Shown: positions 35,271-44,300 of the stretch, piece by piece
How the letters are laid out: the number at the start of each line of letters is the position of its first letter
Numbering within the stretch: position 1 is the stretch's first letter
Assembly: GCA_910579955.1 (NCBI GenBank)
Contig: CAJTWE010000005.1
Coordinates: forward strand, 66,505-130,504
Length of the DNA stretch: 64,000 nucleotides
Reading direction: 5' to 3'
Source: an uncultured Ruminococcus sp.
Lineage (GTDB): Bacteria > Bacillota > Clostridia > Oscillospirales > Ruminococcaceae
Notes under the pieces: generated by a model
Told to the model about the DNA's origin: nothing
Database searches by the model: none
Seen by the model: the letters and a program-made list of their open reading frames with translations, nothing else
Made by a program: the position numbers and the translations under genes

Positions 35271-36124
35271 TGAATAAATATATACTGATAGGATACCCGT
35301 TGGGACACTCTATGTCTCCTATGATCCACGAAAAGCTTTTTAACATAAAAAACAGAGAAGCAAGCTATGAACTTGTTGAAATAGCTCCTGAAGATATTTC
35401 ATCAAAAGGTGACTTTTTAAGACAATTCAGAGGATTTAATATTACAATACCTCACAAACAGAATATTATCCCTCTTCTTGATGAAATAGGAGAATCAGCA
35501 GCAAGATATAATTCTGTAAACTGTGTTGTCAATGACGGCGGAAAGCTCATTGGATATAATACCGACTGCGATGGTTTTATCAGAAGCGTGGAAAAATATC
35601 CAATGGACGGCAATGTTCTCCTTGTAGGCTGCGGCGGAGTTGGCAGAATGATGGCTATTGAAGCGGCAAGAAGTGGTGCTGAGCTTACATTTGGCATTCT
35701 TCCCTGTGACAAGGAAAAAGCTGCTGTTCTTACAGAAGAGATACACGCCATGAGCCCTAATACAAAAATCAAAACAGCTCTGACAACAGACATTGATGAA
35801 AGCTTTGACGTTATACTGAATGCATCACCGGCAGGAATGTATCCTAAGACAGAAACCTGTCCTGTAAGCGATTCTCTTATTGAAAAATGCAGCTTTGTAT
35901 TCGACGCTGTTTACAATCCGGTGGAAACTACATTTATGAGAAAAGCAAGAAGCTTTGGCAAGACTGCAAAGGGCGGAAGTGCAATGCTCGTATTGCAGGC
36001 TGTAAAGGCTCATGAGCTATGGGATAATGACTTCTATACCGATGAACAAATAAATGAAATAATATCCGCCATGGAAAAACAGGTTTCAGAACAGTTTCCA
36101 ATAAACGGAGGTGGAACGCAGTGA
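35270..36124 (+). CDS. aroE: Shikimate dehydrogenase
   Basis: 284 residues. NADPH-dependent reduction of 3-dehydroshikimate. Motifs: IGYPLGHSMSPMIHEKLF (substrate site), FNITIPHKQNIIPLLDEI with the catalytic Lys, NSVNCVV, GYNTDCDGFIRS, NVLLVGCGGVGRMMAIEAA (Rossmann), NASPAGMYP. The start overlaps the fabD stop (TAATG) and the stop overlaps the GTG of aroK. Confidence 0.95.
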   Translation: MNKYILIGYPLGHSMSPMIHEKLFNIKNREASYELVEIAPEDISSKGDFLRQFRGFNITIPHKQNIIPLLDEIGESAARYNSVNCVVNDGGKLIGYNTDCDGFIRSVEKYPMDGNVLLVGCGGVGRMMAIEAARSGAELTFGILPCDKEKAAVLTEEIHAMSPNTKIKTALTTDIDESFDVILNASPAGMYPKTETCPVSDSLIEKCSFVFDAVYNPVETTFMRKARSFGKTAKGGSAMLVLQAVKAHELWDNDFYTDEQINEIISAMEKQVSEQFPINGGGTQ

Positions 36125-36648
36125 CCATATTTCTTTGCGGCTTTATGGGCTGCGGAAAAACTACTGTAGGACGTGCTCTTGCAAAAATGCTGCGCATTCC
36201 GCTTATTGATACAGACGATGAAATAGTAAACCGTGAGGGCTGTTCCATCCCTGAGATCTTTGAGAAAAAGGGCGAGCCTCATTTCAGACAGATCGAAGCT
36301 GACACAGTACGTAGTCTTTGCAGCAAAAATGCAGTTGTAGCCTGCGGCGGCGGTGCTATGCTTAATGTAGATACTGCTAAAGCTGCAAAAGAAGCAGGTG
36401 CGTCTATAGTACTGCTTGATCTGAGCTTCGAGGAATGCTACAGCAGAATAAAGAACGACACTAATCGCCCTATAGTTCAGAAAAATACAAAAGAGCAGCT
36501 CCATGAAATATTTGACAGCCGTGCCGGCGTATACAGAAATAACGCAACTGCTGCTTTTAAAGTATCTTCTAATAATACGCCAGATGAAACAGCAAAACGC
36601 ATAACAGAGCTTTTAGGTATAGCTCTGCCTGACACATACAAAAACTAA
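36121..36648 (+). CDS. aroK: Shikimate kinase
   Basis: 175 residues, GTG start overlapping the aroE stop by four bases, with GGAGGTGG upstream. P-loop GFMGCGKTTVGRALA, DTDDEI (shikimate-binding Asp), FRQIEADTVR, VVACGGGAML, and lid region NRPIVQKNTKEQL. Phosphorylates shikimate at O3. Confidence 0.95.
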   Translation: MTIFLCGFMGCGKTTVGRALAKMLRIPLIDTDDEIVNREGCSIPEIFEKKGEPHFRQIEADTVRSLCSKNAVVACGGGAMLNVDTAKAAKEAGASIVLLDLSFEECYSRIKNDTNRPIVQKNTKEQLHEIFDSRAGVYRNNATAAFKVSSNNTPDETAKRITELLGIALPDTYKN

Positions 36649-36660
36649 ACAGGAGAAATC

Positions 36661-37806
36661 ATGAAGATATATAATGCAGTGATACATACAATGACCGATA
36701 TGGGCATTATTGAAAATGGATTTGTCTCAATTGAAAACGGTAAAATAGTTGATGTTTCAGAAGGATATCCGGACAGTATTGCTATGGAGGACATAAACGC
36801 AGAAGGCAGCATTTTGCTGCCGGGTTTCATTGATGCACACACACATCTCGGTATACTTGAAAACGGACTGGACTTTGAAGGTGATGACTGCAATGAAGCC
36901 TCCGATCCGTTTACTCCACAGATGCGTGCTATTGACGGAATAAATCCATTTGACTTCTGCTTTGAGGAAGCAAGACGCAGCGGCGTTACTGCTGTTATGA
37001 CCTCTCCGGGAAGTGCAAATGCCTGCGGTGGTTCTATGCTTGTTATGAAAACACAAGGCATATGCGCAGACACAATGGCAGTTTCTTCTAAAGGAATGAA
37101 ATTTGCTCTCGGCGAAAATCCTAAAAACGTCTACAATGGAAGAGATGAATCTCCAAAGACAAGAATGGCAACGGCTGCTATTATACGTGAAGGTCTGTTT
37201 AAGGCAAAGCGTTATCTTTCCGACTGTGAGGCCGCTGACGATGATTCAGAGCTTCCTGATTTTGACGCTAAATGCGAAGCGCTTATCCCATTGCTTAAAG
37301 GCGATATGAAAGCCCACTTCCACTGTCATCGTGCTGATGATATATGCACAGCTGTGCGTATTGCAAACGAGTTTCACCTTGATGCGGTCATTGTACATGG
37401 CACAGAGGCACACCTGATCCCTGAGATACTCAAGGATTCAGGCATTCCTGTCATCTGCGGCCCTACACTTTGCGATCGCTGTAAACCTGAAATGAAAAAT
37501 CTCACTATTGAAAATCCGGCAATTCTAAAGAAAAACGGTATTGAGATAGCAATATGTACAGATCATACGGTTATACCGATACAGTACCTTTCCTCATGCG
37601 CTGCTCTTGCAGTAAAAGGCGGACTGTCTGTCGAAGAAGCTCTCTATAGTATAACTATGGGTGCTTCAAAGATACTGGGAACAGAAAATCACATGGGCAG
37701 TATTGCAAATGGCATGGACGCTGATTTGCAGCTTTATAGAAACGATCCGCTTGACATAAGAGAAGACCCTTGGCTTGTCATGATAAACGGAAAGGAATGC
37801 TTTTGA
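36661..37806 (+). CDS. Metal-dependent amidohydrolase
   Basis: 381 residues. Starts with the usual small beta domain (VSIENGKIVDVSEG), then GFIDAHTHLG with metal ligands His60 and His62, KAHFHCHRADDI, VIVHGTEAHLI, and the Asp-containing CTDHTVIP; near the end NGMDADLQLYRNDP. This is the imidazolonepropionase/HutI-like branch of the amidohydrolase superfamily, often found as 'amidohydrolase' in Clostridia with no proven substrate. RBS AGGAGA; twelve bases after aroK. No histidine-degradation genes are nearby, so a hut function is not supported. Confidence 0.85.
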   Translation: MKIYNAVIHTMTDMGIIENGFVSIENGKIVDVSEGYPDSIAMEDINAEGSILLPGFIDAHTHLGILENGLDFEGDDCNEASDPFTPQMRAIDGINPFDFCFEEARRSGVTAVMTSPGSANACGGSMLVMKTQGICADTMAVSSKGMKFALGENPKNVYNGRDESPKTRMATAAIIREGLFKAKRYLSDCEAADDDSELPDFDAKCEALIPLLKGDMKAHFHCHRADDICTAVRIANEFHLDAVIVHGTEAHLIPEILKDSGIPVICGPTLCDRCKPEMKNLTIENPAILKKNGIEIAICTDHTVIPIQYLSSCAALAVKGGLSVEEALYSITMGASKILGTENHMGSIANGMDADLQLYRNDPLDIREDPWLVMINGKECF

Positions 37807-37808
37807 CA

Positions 37809-38288
37809 ATGGATATTGATAAGGAAATGAAAAAAATGGAAGAGGAGATCAAATTCGAAAAAGATAAAAAGAATGCCGCAGGCAAATCAAATAAAGCCTA
37901 TGCATCAAAGAAAAAGTCAAACCCTCTTCTTGAATTTGTTGTAGGTTTTCTTCTACTTGGTGGCGGAATTTACTGGGTTCTTAATTCTTTTGTTGTTTCG
38001 TTTTCTTGGGGAAGTATATGGAGCAGCTTTGGTATGAGTGCTTCCCTTGCAACCGGACTTATGCTTATTCCGCTGCTTATTGGCATAGGCCTTGCATTCT
38101 TTATGGAAAAGAAAACGTTTCCGGGCATTGTAATAGCTCTTGGAATACTTATAATTCTCGCAACGTTGCTTACAAGCGTAAGATTCAGACCCATTTCTGC
38201 TTCTCTTTGGCAGTATGTTGTCATGTTCGGTATGGTCGCAGCAGGCGCAGGACTTCTTGCAAAGTCACTCTTCAAAAAAAGCGAATAA
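37809..38288 (+). CDS. Small integral membrane protein
   Basis: 159 residues from the ATG at 37809, two bases after the amidohydrolase stop; in-frame codons further upstream overlap that gene. Not recognised. Charged N-terminal 35 residues (Lys/Glu-rich), then four membrane segments: LLEFVVGFLLLGGGIYWVL, LATGLMLIPLLIGIGLAFF, GIVIALGILIILATLL and YVVMFGMVAAGAGLLA. Last gene of the fabD operon. Confidence 0.75.
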   Translation: MDIDKEMKKMEEEIKFEKDKKNAAGKSNKAYASKKKSNPLLEFVVGFLLLGGGIYWVLNSFVVSFSWGSIWSSFGMSASLATGLMLIPLLIGIGLAFFMEKKTFPGIVIALGILIILATLLTSVRFRPISASLWQYVVMFGMVAAGAGLLAKSLFKKSE

Positions 38289-38324
38289 AAACAAAACTTA
38301 TCAGGAAAAATTTTAAAAAAAGTA

Positions 38325-38382
38325 TTCCCATATTAAAAAAAGTGTGCTATAATATCTATAATTATCAGATGCTTGCCATCTG
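38325..38382 (+). promoter_or_regulatory. Promoter and leader hairpin of ilvE
   Basis: TTCCCA (38325-38330), 17-base spacer, TATAAT (38348-38353), then a hairpin CAGATG-5-CATCTG (38366-38382) followed by A-rich sequence. No T-box or leader peptide was seen. Confidence 0.7.
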
Positions 38383-38415
38383 AAAAATAAAGTTTTATCA
38401 AGAGGTGTATATATA

Positions 38416-39483
38416 ATGGAAATCAAAAAAACTCTTACAACAGCACCTAAGGAAAAGCCTGCTGACGAAAGCAAACTTGGCTTCGGTCATGTTTTCACAG
38501 ACCATATGCTGGTAATGCCTTATGATACAGGCAAAGGTTGGCATGATCCTGAGATCCTGCCTTATGGTAATCTTTCCCTCAGTCCTGCTGCAATGTGTCT
38601 CCACTATGGTCAGACAGTATTTGAAGGCATGAAGGCTTATCGTACAGCTGACGATTCCATCCAGCTGTTTCGCCCTGAAGAAAACTTCAAGAGACTGAAT
38701 AAGTCAAACGAACGTCTGGTTATTCCGGAGCTGCCTGTTGAACTGGCTATGCAGTGCCTGACAGAGCTTCTGAAGGTTGAAAAGGATTGGGTTCCGCATC
38801 TGGACGGCACATCACTTTACATTCGTCCATTTATCATTGCTGTAGATCCGTTCCTTGGCGTACGTCCGGGAGATCAGTATCTCTTCATCATAGTGCTCAG
38901 TCCATCAGGTGCATACTATGCATCAGGTCTGAATCCGGTAAACATCTATGTTGAGGATAAATATGTTCGTGCAGTAAGAGGCGGTATGGGCTTTGCTAAA
39001 ACAGGCGGTAACTACGCTGCTTCTCTCCACAGTCAGGACGATGCTCATAAGATCAACTACTCTCAGGTTCTGTGGCTTGACGGCGTAGAACAGAAGTATA
39101 TTGAAGAAGTTGGAGCTATGAATATCTTCTTCGTAATCGACGGAGAAATTGTTACTCCTTCTCTGGAAACAGGTTCAATTCTGGGCGGTATCACAAGAAA
39201 GTCTACTATTGACCTCTGCAAGAGCTGGGGAATGAAGGTTTCTGAACGCCGTATCACCATTCAGGAAATTGCAGATGCTTACGATGCCGGAAAGCTTAAT
39301 GAAGTATTTGGCACAGGTACAGCTGCTGTTATCTCCCCTGTTGGTCATCTCAAGTGGGGCGATAAGGTAATGGAAATAAACGACAATAAGATCGGTACTA
39401 TTTCTCAGAAGATCTACGACACTATGACCGGTATTCAGTGGGGTAAGATCGAAGACACATTCGGCTGGACACAGAAGCTTTAA
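38416..39483 (+). CDS. ilvE: Branched-chain amino acid aminotransferase
   Basis: 355 residues, fold type IV PLP enzyme of the longer BCAT2-like group. Motifs: ALHYGQTVFEGMKAYR-type (CLHYGQTVFEGMKAYRT), LYIRPFIIAVDPFLGVRPG, GGNYAASLHSQ, LWLDGVEQKYIEEVGAMNIFF, GSILGGITRKSTIDL and EVFGTGTAAVISPVG. Last step of Leu, Ile and Val synthesis or first of their degradation. RBS AAGAGGTG. Single gene with its own promoter and terminator. Confidence 0.95.
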   Translation: MEIKKTLTTAPKEKPADESKLGFGHVFTDHMLVMPYDTGKGWHDPEILPYGNLSLSPAAMCLHYGQTVFEGMKAYRTADDSIQLFRPEENFKRLNKSNERLVIPELPVELAMQCLTELLKVEKDWVPHLDGTSLYIRPFIIAVDPFLGVRPGDQYLFIIVLSPSGAYYASGLNPVNIYVEDKYVRAVRGGMGFAKTGGNYAASLHSQDDAHKINYSQVLWLDGVEQKYIEEVGAMNIFFVIDGEIVTPSLETGSILGGITRKSTIDLCKSWGMKVSERRITIQEIADAYDAGKLNEVFGTGTAAVISPVGHLKWGDKVMEINDNKIGTISQKIYDTMTGIQWGKIEDTFGWTQKL

Positions 39484-39508
39484 GCTGTATTTAATTCTAA
39501 AATAAAAC

Positions 39509-39545
39509 AAGCTGCTGCAAGTTACATTTTCTTGCAGCAGCTTTA
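39509..39545 (+). terminator. Terminator of ilvE
   Basis: 13-bp perfect stem AAGCTGCTGCAAG/CTTGCAGCAGCTT with a 9-base loop. Confidence 0.88.
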
Positions 39546-39583
39546 TATTTATATGTCTTATAAAAAAGTTTGATATATCTATC

Positions 39584-39856
39584 TCAGTCAACAAGATGCA
39601 TTTGCTTTTCTGTTTGCTCAGACTGCTTGGCTGTATTCAGCTTTTCCATATTATTTACAAGATAATCTGTGCTGCGGTATACACTGCGGTTTATAGGCGG
39701 ATCATATGTAATATGAACAGCGCCGTCAGCATCTTTGTCTAAAATAAGCGTAAGATCCTTCGGAAGTCTTACTCCCCATCTCTTCTTTGTATAAAATATA
39801 AACTTTACTATCTCTTCATCTGTAAAGCTTCCGCTTCTGATCTTTGTATTCATCAT
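39584..39856 (-). CDS. Small hypothetical protein
   Basis: 90 residues, not recognised. GGAGG eight bases before the ATG at 39856 supports translation. Soluble, no signal peptide, no Cys. The middle (GVRLPKDLTLILDKDADGAVHITYDPP) looks like two or three beta strands. Isolated on the minus strand between the ilvE terminator and the P-ATPase gene. Confidence 0.6.
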   Translation of the reverse strand: MMNTKIRSGSFTDEEIVKFIFYTKKRWGVRLPKDLTLILDKDADGAVHITYDPPINRSVYRSTDYLVNNMEKLNTAKQSEQTEKQMHLVD

Positions 39857-40027
39857 ATATAAAGCCTCCTTAATAATAATTAATACTAATATAATATCAC
39901 AATTTTACACCATATATATAGACTAATAATGAATTTCTAAGAAATTTATATCTTGCCGCATTTTAAAACAGGTTCTTAAAGCGCCTTCCTCTGCATACTA
40001 TTTCGGTAGAAGAGGGAGGTGCTTTTT

Positions 40028-42562
40028 ATGGCAGGACTTACAGAACGTGAAGCGCAGACACGTCTGCGTACAGAAGGAGAAAATACTCTTGCACAAGGGA
40101 AGCAGATCGGAGCTATGAAAATATTTTTCGGACAGTTCAAGGATTTCATGGTAATGATACTCCTTGTAGGCGCTGTTATAGCTGCTATTTTAGGAGAAAT
40201 CACTGATTCTGTTACTATTATACTTATTGTACTGCTTAATGCTCTGCTTGGATTTGTACAGGAATACCGCACAGAGAGAACCCTTGAAGCTCTAAGAGAT
40301 ATGACCGCACCACAGGCTACTGTCTGTCGTGACGGCAAGTGGAAAAAAATCACTGCAAGGCAGCTTGTATGCGGAGATGTCATTCGTATTGAAGCTGGCG
40401 ACAATGTGCCAGCAGACTGTGCTGTCACAGAAAGTCATGGGCTTGCTGTTCAGGAATCTGTTCTCACAGGAGAATCTGAACCGGTTTCAAAAACGCCTCA
40501 ATCTCCTTTGCCAAATTCAAACGCTCTTCATCAAAAGGGTGTGCTATATTCAGGAACAGGCGTTCTAAGAGGAAGCGGTGAAGGAGTAGTCATTGCCACA
40601 GGCATAAATACTCAGATGGGAAAAATATCCGAAAGCCTTACGGACATAGAAGATTCAATGACCCCATTGCAAAAACGTCTTGCCAGTCTTGGCAAAGTAG
40701 TAGGCTTCCTGTGTATTGGCGTATGCATCATAGTTTTTCTGACGGGAATACTTCGAGGCGAACCGTTTTTTGATATGCTGATGACAGGCATTACCATAGC
40801 CATTGCCGCTATTCCGGAAGGACTTCCGGCTACTGTTACAATTGCTCTTGCTCTTGCCGTAAGCAGAATGCGTCAGCATAATGCACTTGTAAATCGTCTG
40901 CACAGCGTCGAAACTTTAGGCTGTGCAAATGTTATATGCTCAGATAAAACAGGCACTATAACAGAAAATAAAATGACTGTTACAGAGATAAATATTCTTG
41001 ACGAATGCTTTAACATCACTGCAAACGGAATAACAAACGGAAAGGAATCTGTAAGCATAAACGGCAACAATGCTCTTTCAGAGATTCTCCACTGCGGAAT
41101 ACTTTGCAGTACAGCGACCGAAACAGACGGAGATCCTACCGAAACAGCTATTATAACGGCAGCTGCTAAGGCAGGTCTGCATGCCGAAAGAGTCAGGGCA
41201 AAGTATCCTCGCATTTCTATCGACCCATTTGACAGTGATAAAAAATATATGAAAGTTAAAGTGCGCAGTGGATCGGGAGAAAAAGTTTATGTAAAGGGTG
41301 CAGCCGATATACTGCTTAAAATGTGCGGAAAATGTCTGCACAACGGCACAGTTACAGCTCTCACGCCAGATCTTTTGAAAACAATAGAAAAATCTGTAGG
41401 CGATATGTCTGCAAAAGCTCTTAGAGTTTTAGGCTTTGCTTATGGTGAAAGTGATGATGAACTTATTTTTGCAGGACTATGCGGCATGGAAGATCCGCCG
41501 AGAGCTGCTGCAAAAGCTGCGATTCGTCTGTGCAGTCGTGCAAGAATACGCACTGTTATGATAACAGGAGACCATCCGGAAACAGCTGCTGCCATTGCTA
41601 AAAAAGCAGGTATTACAAGAGCAAGCCACGTATTAACAGGAGCACAAATTGATAAAATGTCCGACAGCGAGCTTGCAGCAGATGCGGATAGATACGGCGT
41701 TTTTGCAAGAGTAAGTCCAGCCCATAAACTGAGACTTGTAAGGGCATTTCAGTCAAATGGTTCTGTCGTTGCCATGACAGGTGATGGTGTAAACGATGCT
41801 CCGGCTATAAAAGCTGCCGATGTTGGAGTTGCAATGGGAAAAGGCGGCACAGACGTAGCACGTCAAGCCGCTGACGTAGTACTGCTTGACGATAATTTTG
41901 AAACGCTTGTAAGTGCAGTAGAACAGGGCCGATGCGTTTACTCAAATATAAGAAAATTCGTACGCTATCTGTTATCATGCAATATAGGCGAAGTAGCCAC
42001 CATGTTTTTGGGACTGCTGGTGGGAATGCCCACACCTCTCCTACCTGTACAGGTACTGCTTGTAAACCTTGTAACAGACGGACTTCCAGCCATTGCACTT
42101 GGACTTGAGCCGCCTGAACCGGAAGATATGTACTCGCCCCCACGACGGAAAGACGAGGGATTCTTCTCTGACGGACTAATGCAAAAAATAGGACTCAGAG
42201 GAATACTCATAGGTTTGTGCACTCTCGGCTCGTTCAGCACTGCTTTGAGTCTAGAGGGAACTCTTGCCGGTGCAAGAACAGCTGCGCTTTGTACGCTTAT
42301 ATTATCTCAACTTGTCCATGTTTTTGAATGTAAATCAGAGAAAAAAGGTCTTTTCCGCATACGATATACAAATAATATGAAGCTTATAGGCGCTGCTTTA
42401 ATATCTCTTGCCGCACTTATTGCAGCCGTACAGATTCCGGTAATGCAGGTTATATTTGGTACTGTAACTCTAAGTCCTTTGGGCTGGATATCTGCTATCG
42501 GTTTTTCTATTGCAGTGCCTATATGCTCATCGCTTGCACTCTTCCGCAGAAAATCAGAGTGA
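40028..42562 (+). CDS. Cation-translocating P-type ATPase, Ca2+ type
   Basis: 844 residues from the ATG at 40028 (GGAGG eight bases upstream). Type II P-ATPase: N-terminal cation domain GLTEREAQTRLRTEGENTL, actuator motif LTGESEPV, PEGLPATVTIALAL in M4, phosphorylation site SDKTGTITENKMT with Asp306, KGAADILLKMC, MITGDHPETAAAIA, and MTGDGVNDAPAIKAADVGVAMG. Ten membrane helices expected. The M4 motif and the order of motifs fit bacterial Ca2+ (PMCA/SERCA-like) pumps; Mn2+ or other cations cannot be excluded. Its 3' end overlaps the convergent gpr gene by 9 bases. Confidence 0.93.
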   Translation: MAGLTEREAQTRLRTEGENTLAQGKQIGAMKIFFGQFKDFMVMILLVGAVIAAILGEITDSVTIILIVLLNALLGFVQEYRTERTLEALRDMTAPQATVCRDGKWKKITARQLVCGDVIRIEAGDNVPADCAVTESHGLAVQESVLTGESEPVSKTPQSPLPNSNALHQKGVLYSGTGVLRGSGEGVVIATGINTQMGKISESLTDIEDSMTPLQKRLASLGKVVGFLCIGVCIIVFLTGILRGEPFFDMLMTGITIAIAAIPEGLPATVTIALALAVSRMRQHNALVNRLHSVETLGCANVICSDKTGTITENKMTVTEINILDECFNITANGITNGKESVSINGNNALSEILHCGILCSTATETDGDPTETAIITAAAKAGLHAERVRAKYPRISIDPFDSDKKYMKVKVRSGSGEKVYVKGAADILLKMCGKCLHNGTVTALTPDLLKTIEKSVGDMSAKALRVLGFAYGESDDELIFAGLCGMEDPPRAAAKAAIRLCSRARIRTVMITGDHPETAAAIAKKAGITRASHVLTGAQIDKMSDSELAADADRYGVFARVSPAHKLRLVRAFQSNGSVVAMTGDGVNDAPAIKAADVGVAMGKGGTDVARQAADVVLLDDNFETLVSAVEQGRCVYSNIRKFVRYLLSCNIGEVATMFLGLLVGMPTPLLPVQVLLVNLVTDGLPAIALGLEPPEPEDMYSPPRRKDEGFFSDGLMQKIGLRGILIGLCTLGSFSTALSLEGTLAGARTAALCTLILSQLVHVFECKSEKKGLFRIRYTNNMKLIGAALISLAALIAAVQIPVMQVIFGTVTLSPLGWISAIGFSIAVPICSSLALFRRKSE

Positions 42563-43405
42563 CTGTGCATCGGCAAAAGTAAGCTCCTTATGAAGAGCCA
42601 TATTTATTCCGCATGAGATCATCCCTGCTGCATGGTCTATAAGTCTGTCGATATCCCTTGGCGTTACCATCATATTAGGGCTGTCCTCCGGTATATCCTG
42701 ACCTGTAATACTCTTTGCAACAGTATGAAGGTCAACTACCGTGGGAACTCCTACAGCAATAACGGGCACACCCAATGTGTTTTCAGAAAGCTCCATACGT
42801 TTATTGTCAACGCCGCTTCCCGGGCATATACCGCTGTCGCACATTTGAATAGTAGTTCCCAGTCTTGAAAGCTCTGCACATGCAAGTGCATCAATCGCAA
42901 TAACCGCAGCAGGTCTTGTTTTTTCACAGACAGCAGAAATTATCTCAGCTGTTTCCATACCGGTCTGCCCCAGTACGCCGCTTTGAAGTACGCTCACAGC
43001 TCTCAATGAACGCAAAAAATCCGCTTCTCCGCCTATAAGCTCTTTTCTTAGATGACGTGTTGCAAGCACCTTGCCGGCGGTTCTCGGCCCTAATGCATCG
43101 GGAGTTATTGCGCTGTTTCCAAGTCCTGCTATAAGAACACAGCCATCATCGGGTAAAAATGCAGAAAGTTCATTTGAAAGCTCCTCTGTCATTGCCTGAT
43201 ATGTGTCTGAAAAGCGGCTAAGTGCGTTTGTTTCAAGAGTAAGATATCGTCCTTTGGGCTTGCCTATCCTTTCTCCATCAGCATCGCTGTCAACTTTTAT
43301 ATCTGTTATACGAAATGCGCTGCCTCGTACATCACAGTGAATTCCCTTACCTGATTTAGTGTTTTCACCCATTCTTTCAAGCGCAAGGTCGGTTCTTATA
43401 TCCAT
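42554..43405 (-). CDS. gpr: Germination protease
   Basis: 283 residues. Aspartic-type protease that degrades small acid-soluble spore proteins at germination. Starts with the conserved pro-segment region IRTDLALE; GLGNSAITPDALGPRTAGKVLATRH, GVLGQTGMETAEII, IAIDALACAELSRLGTTIQMCDSGICPGSGV and VIAVGVPTVVDL are the family signatures. Shows that the lineage keeps sporulation genes. Convergent with the P-ATPase gene, sharing 9 bases at the 3' ends and no terminator between them. RBS GGAGAG. Confidence 0.95.
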   Translation of the reverse strand: MDIRTDLALERMGENTKSGKGIHCDVRGSAFRITDIKVDSDADGERIGKPKGRYLTLETNALSRFSDTYQAMTEELSNELSAFLPDDGCVLIAGLGNSAITPDALGPRTAGKVLATRHLRKELIGGEADFLRSLRAVSVLQSGVLGQTGMETAEIISAVCEKTRPAAVIAIDALACAELSRLGTTIQMCDSGICPGSGVDNKRMELSENTLGVPVIAVGVPTVVDLHTVAKSITGQDIPEDSPNMMVTPRDIDRLIDHAAGMISCGINMALHKELTFADAQSL

Positions 43406-43485
43406 TATTTTCTCTCCTTAACGATTTTGTGCGTTTTAACTGTAATTGGGGATAAAAAATCGGCACATTATTAAAAAAATAACTA

Positions 43486-43514
43486 TTGCAATATTCTGTA
43501 AATCGTGGTATAAT
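43486..43514 (+). promoter_or_regulatory. Promoter of rpsT
   Basis: TTGCAA (43486-43491), 17-base spacer, perfect TATAAT (43509-43514). Predicts a transcript starting near 43521, 150 bases before the start codon. Confidence 0.9.
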
Positions 43515-43520
43515 ATGATT

Positions 43521-43671
43521 TAGTCATGATGCGATATAACCCAATTGCATCGGCAAATGGTCGTACCATCTTGCAGGAAACGGTACCGTGTCAATTCCGT
43601 TTCTATGATATGACTTTGCTTATTGGATATCCACGGGAAATCCGACCATTAAAAACAAGGAGGTGGCACAA
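43521..43671 (+). promoter_or_regulatory. Structured 5' leader of rpsT (candidate autoregulatory RNA)
   Basis: Pairings seen: GATGC/GCATC (43528-43551 region); long-range AATGGTCG (43556-43563) with CGACCATT (43643-43650), eight perfect pairs that close a domain just before the RBS; inside, GAAACGG/CCGTTTC. ATGGT (43557-43561) can instead pair with ACCAT (43565-43569), so the closing stem has a competitor. S20 represses its own synthesis in other bacteria; this leader is a candidate site. Confidence 0.6.
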
Positions 43672-43932
43672 ATGCCAAACATTAAATCCGCTAAGAAGAG
43701 AGTAAAGGTTATTAAGACAAAGACTGCTTTAAATAAGGCAAGAAAGTCCAATATGAAGACACTCATCAAGAAGGCTGACGCAGCTTGCGCAAACAACGCT
43801 GCTGATAAAGAAGCTGCAATCAAGGTAGCTATCAAGCGTGTAGACCAGGCTTGCGCAAAGGGTCTCATGCACAAGAACGCTGCTGCAAGAAAGAAGTCTC
43901 AGCTGATGAAGAAGCTGAACGCAGCTGGCTAA
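43672..43932 (+). CDS. rpsT: 30S ribosomal protein S20
   Basis: 86 residues from the ATG at 43672 (AAGGAGG 8 bases upstream; the in-frame GTG at 43663 lies in the RBS). Very basic helical protein: MPNIKSAKKRVKVIKTK, KKADAACANNAADKEAA, and GLMHKNAAARKKSQLMKKL are typical of S20. Binds the 5' domain of 16S rRNA. Single gene with a long leader and a strong terminator. Confidence 0.96.
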   Translation: MPNIKSAKKRVKVIKTKTALNKARKSNMKTLIKKADAACANNAADKEAAIKVAIKRVDQACAKGLMHKNAAARKKSQLMKKLNAAG

Positions 43933-43968
43933 GATATTACTTAGTCTATATTAAAACGTAAAAACTAG

Positions 43969-44001
43969 GCTGTTGCGTTAAATATCGCAGCAGCCTTTTT
44001 G
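43969..44001 (+). terminator. Terminator of rpsT
   Basis: 10-bp stem GGCTGTTGCG/CGCAGCAGCC (one G-U) with an 8-base loop and five T. Confidence 0.92.
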
Positions 44002-44025
44002 TATGTTAATATATTTTCAAAATGA

Positions 44026-44250
44026 TTATTTTTTACTTTTGGGATAAGGAATCTTTTCATCGGTTCTTCCCATAAGGTAATCAACACTTGTATTGTAAAA
44101 CTCGGCAAGGGCTTGCCATATAAAGCTTGGTATGTCATTTTCGCCTGTTTCATATTTGGAATAACCCGTTTGTGACATATTTAGATATTCAGCAACCTGC
44201 TTTTGAGTTAAATCAGCATCTTCTCTTAAATCACGTATTCTATTGTACAT
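44026..44250 (-). CDS. XRE-family transcriptional regulator (copy 2)
   Basis: 74 residues, one helix-turn-helix: IRDLREDADLTQKQVAEYLN, recognition helix MSQTGYSKYETGENDIP, then WQALAEFYNTSVDYLMG. The last 20 residues (TDEKIPYPKSKK) match the neighbour's TDEKKPYPQSKK, so the two genes are a tandem duplication. RBS GGGAG five bases before the ATG. Lies 50 bases downstream of the other copy and is probably cotranscribed. Confidence 0.88.
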   Translation of the reverse strand: MYNRIRDLREDADLTQKQVAEYLNMSQTGYSKYETGENDIPSFIWQALAEFYNTSVDYLMGRTDEKIPYPKSKK

Positions 44251-44300
44251 AGTTACTCCCCTGATTTATTTTGTACCATATGTCGTGCTTCCCTCAATTA

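Noticed and set aside
36661..37806. Histidine-degradation imidazolonepropionase
   Set aside because: Motifs only fix the amidohydrolase superfamily branch; no other hut gene is in the neighbourhood.
38354..38415. T-box or attenuator in front of ilvE
   Set aside because: Only about 60 bases, a single small hairpin without terminator T-run, no T-box sequence and no leader peptide with branched-chain codons.
43663..43671. GTG start for rpsT three codons upstream
   Set aside because: It overlaps the AAGGAGG site; the protein family starts MPNIKSAKKR.
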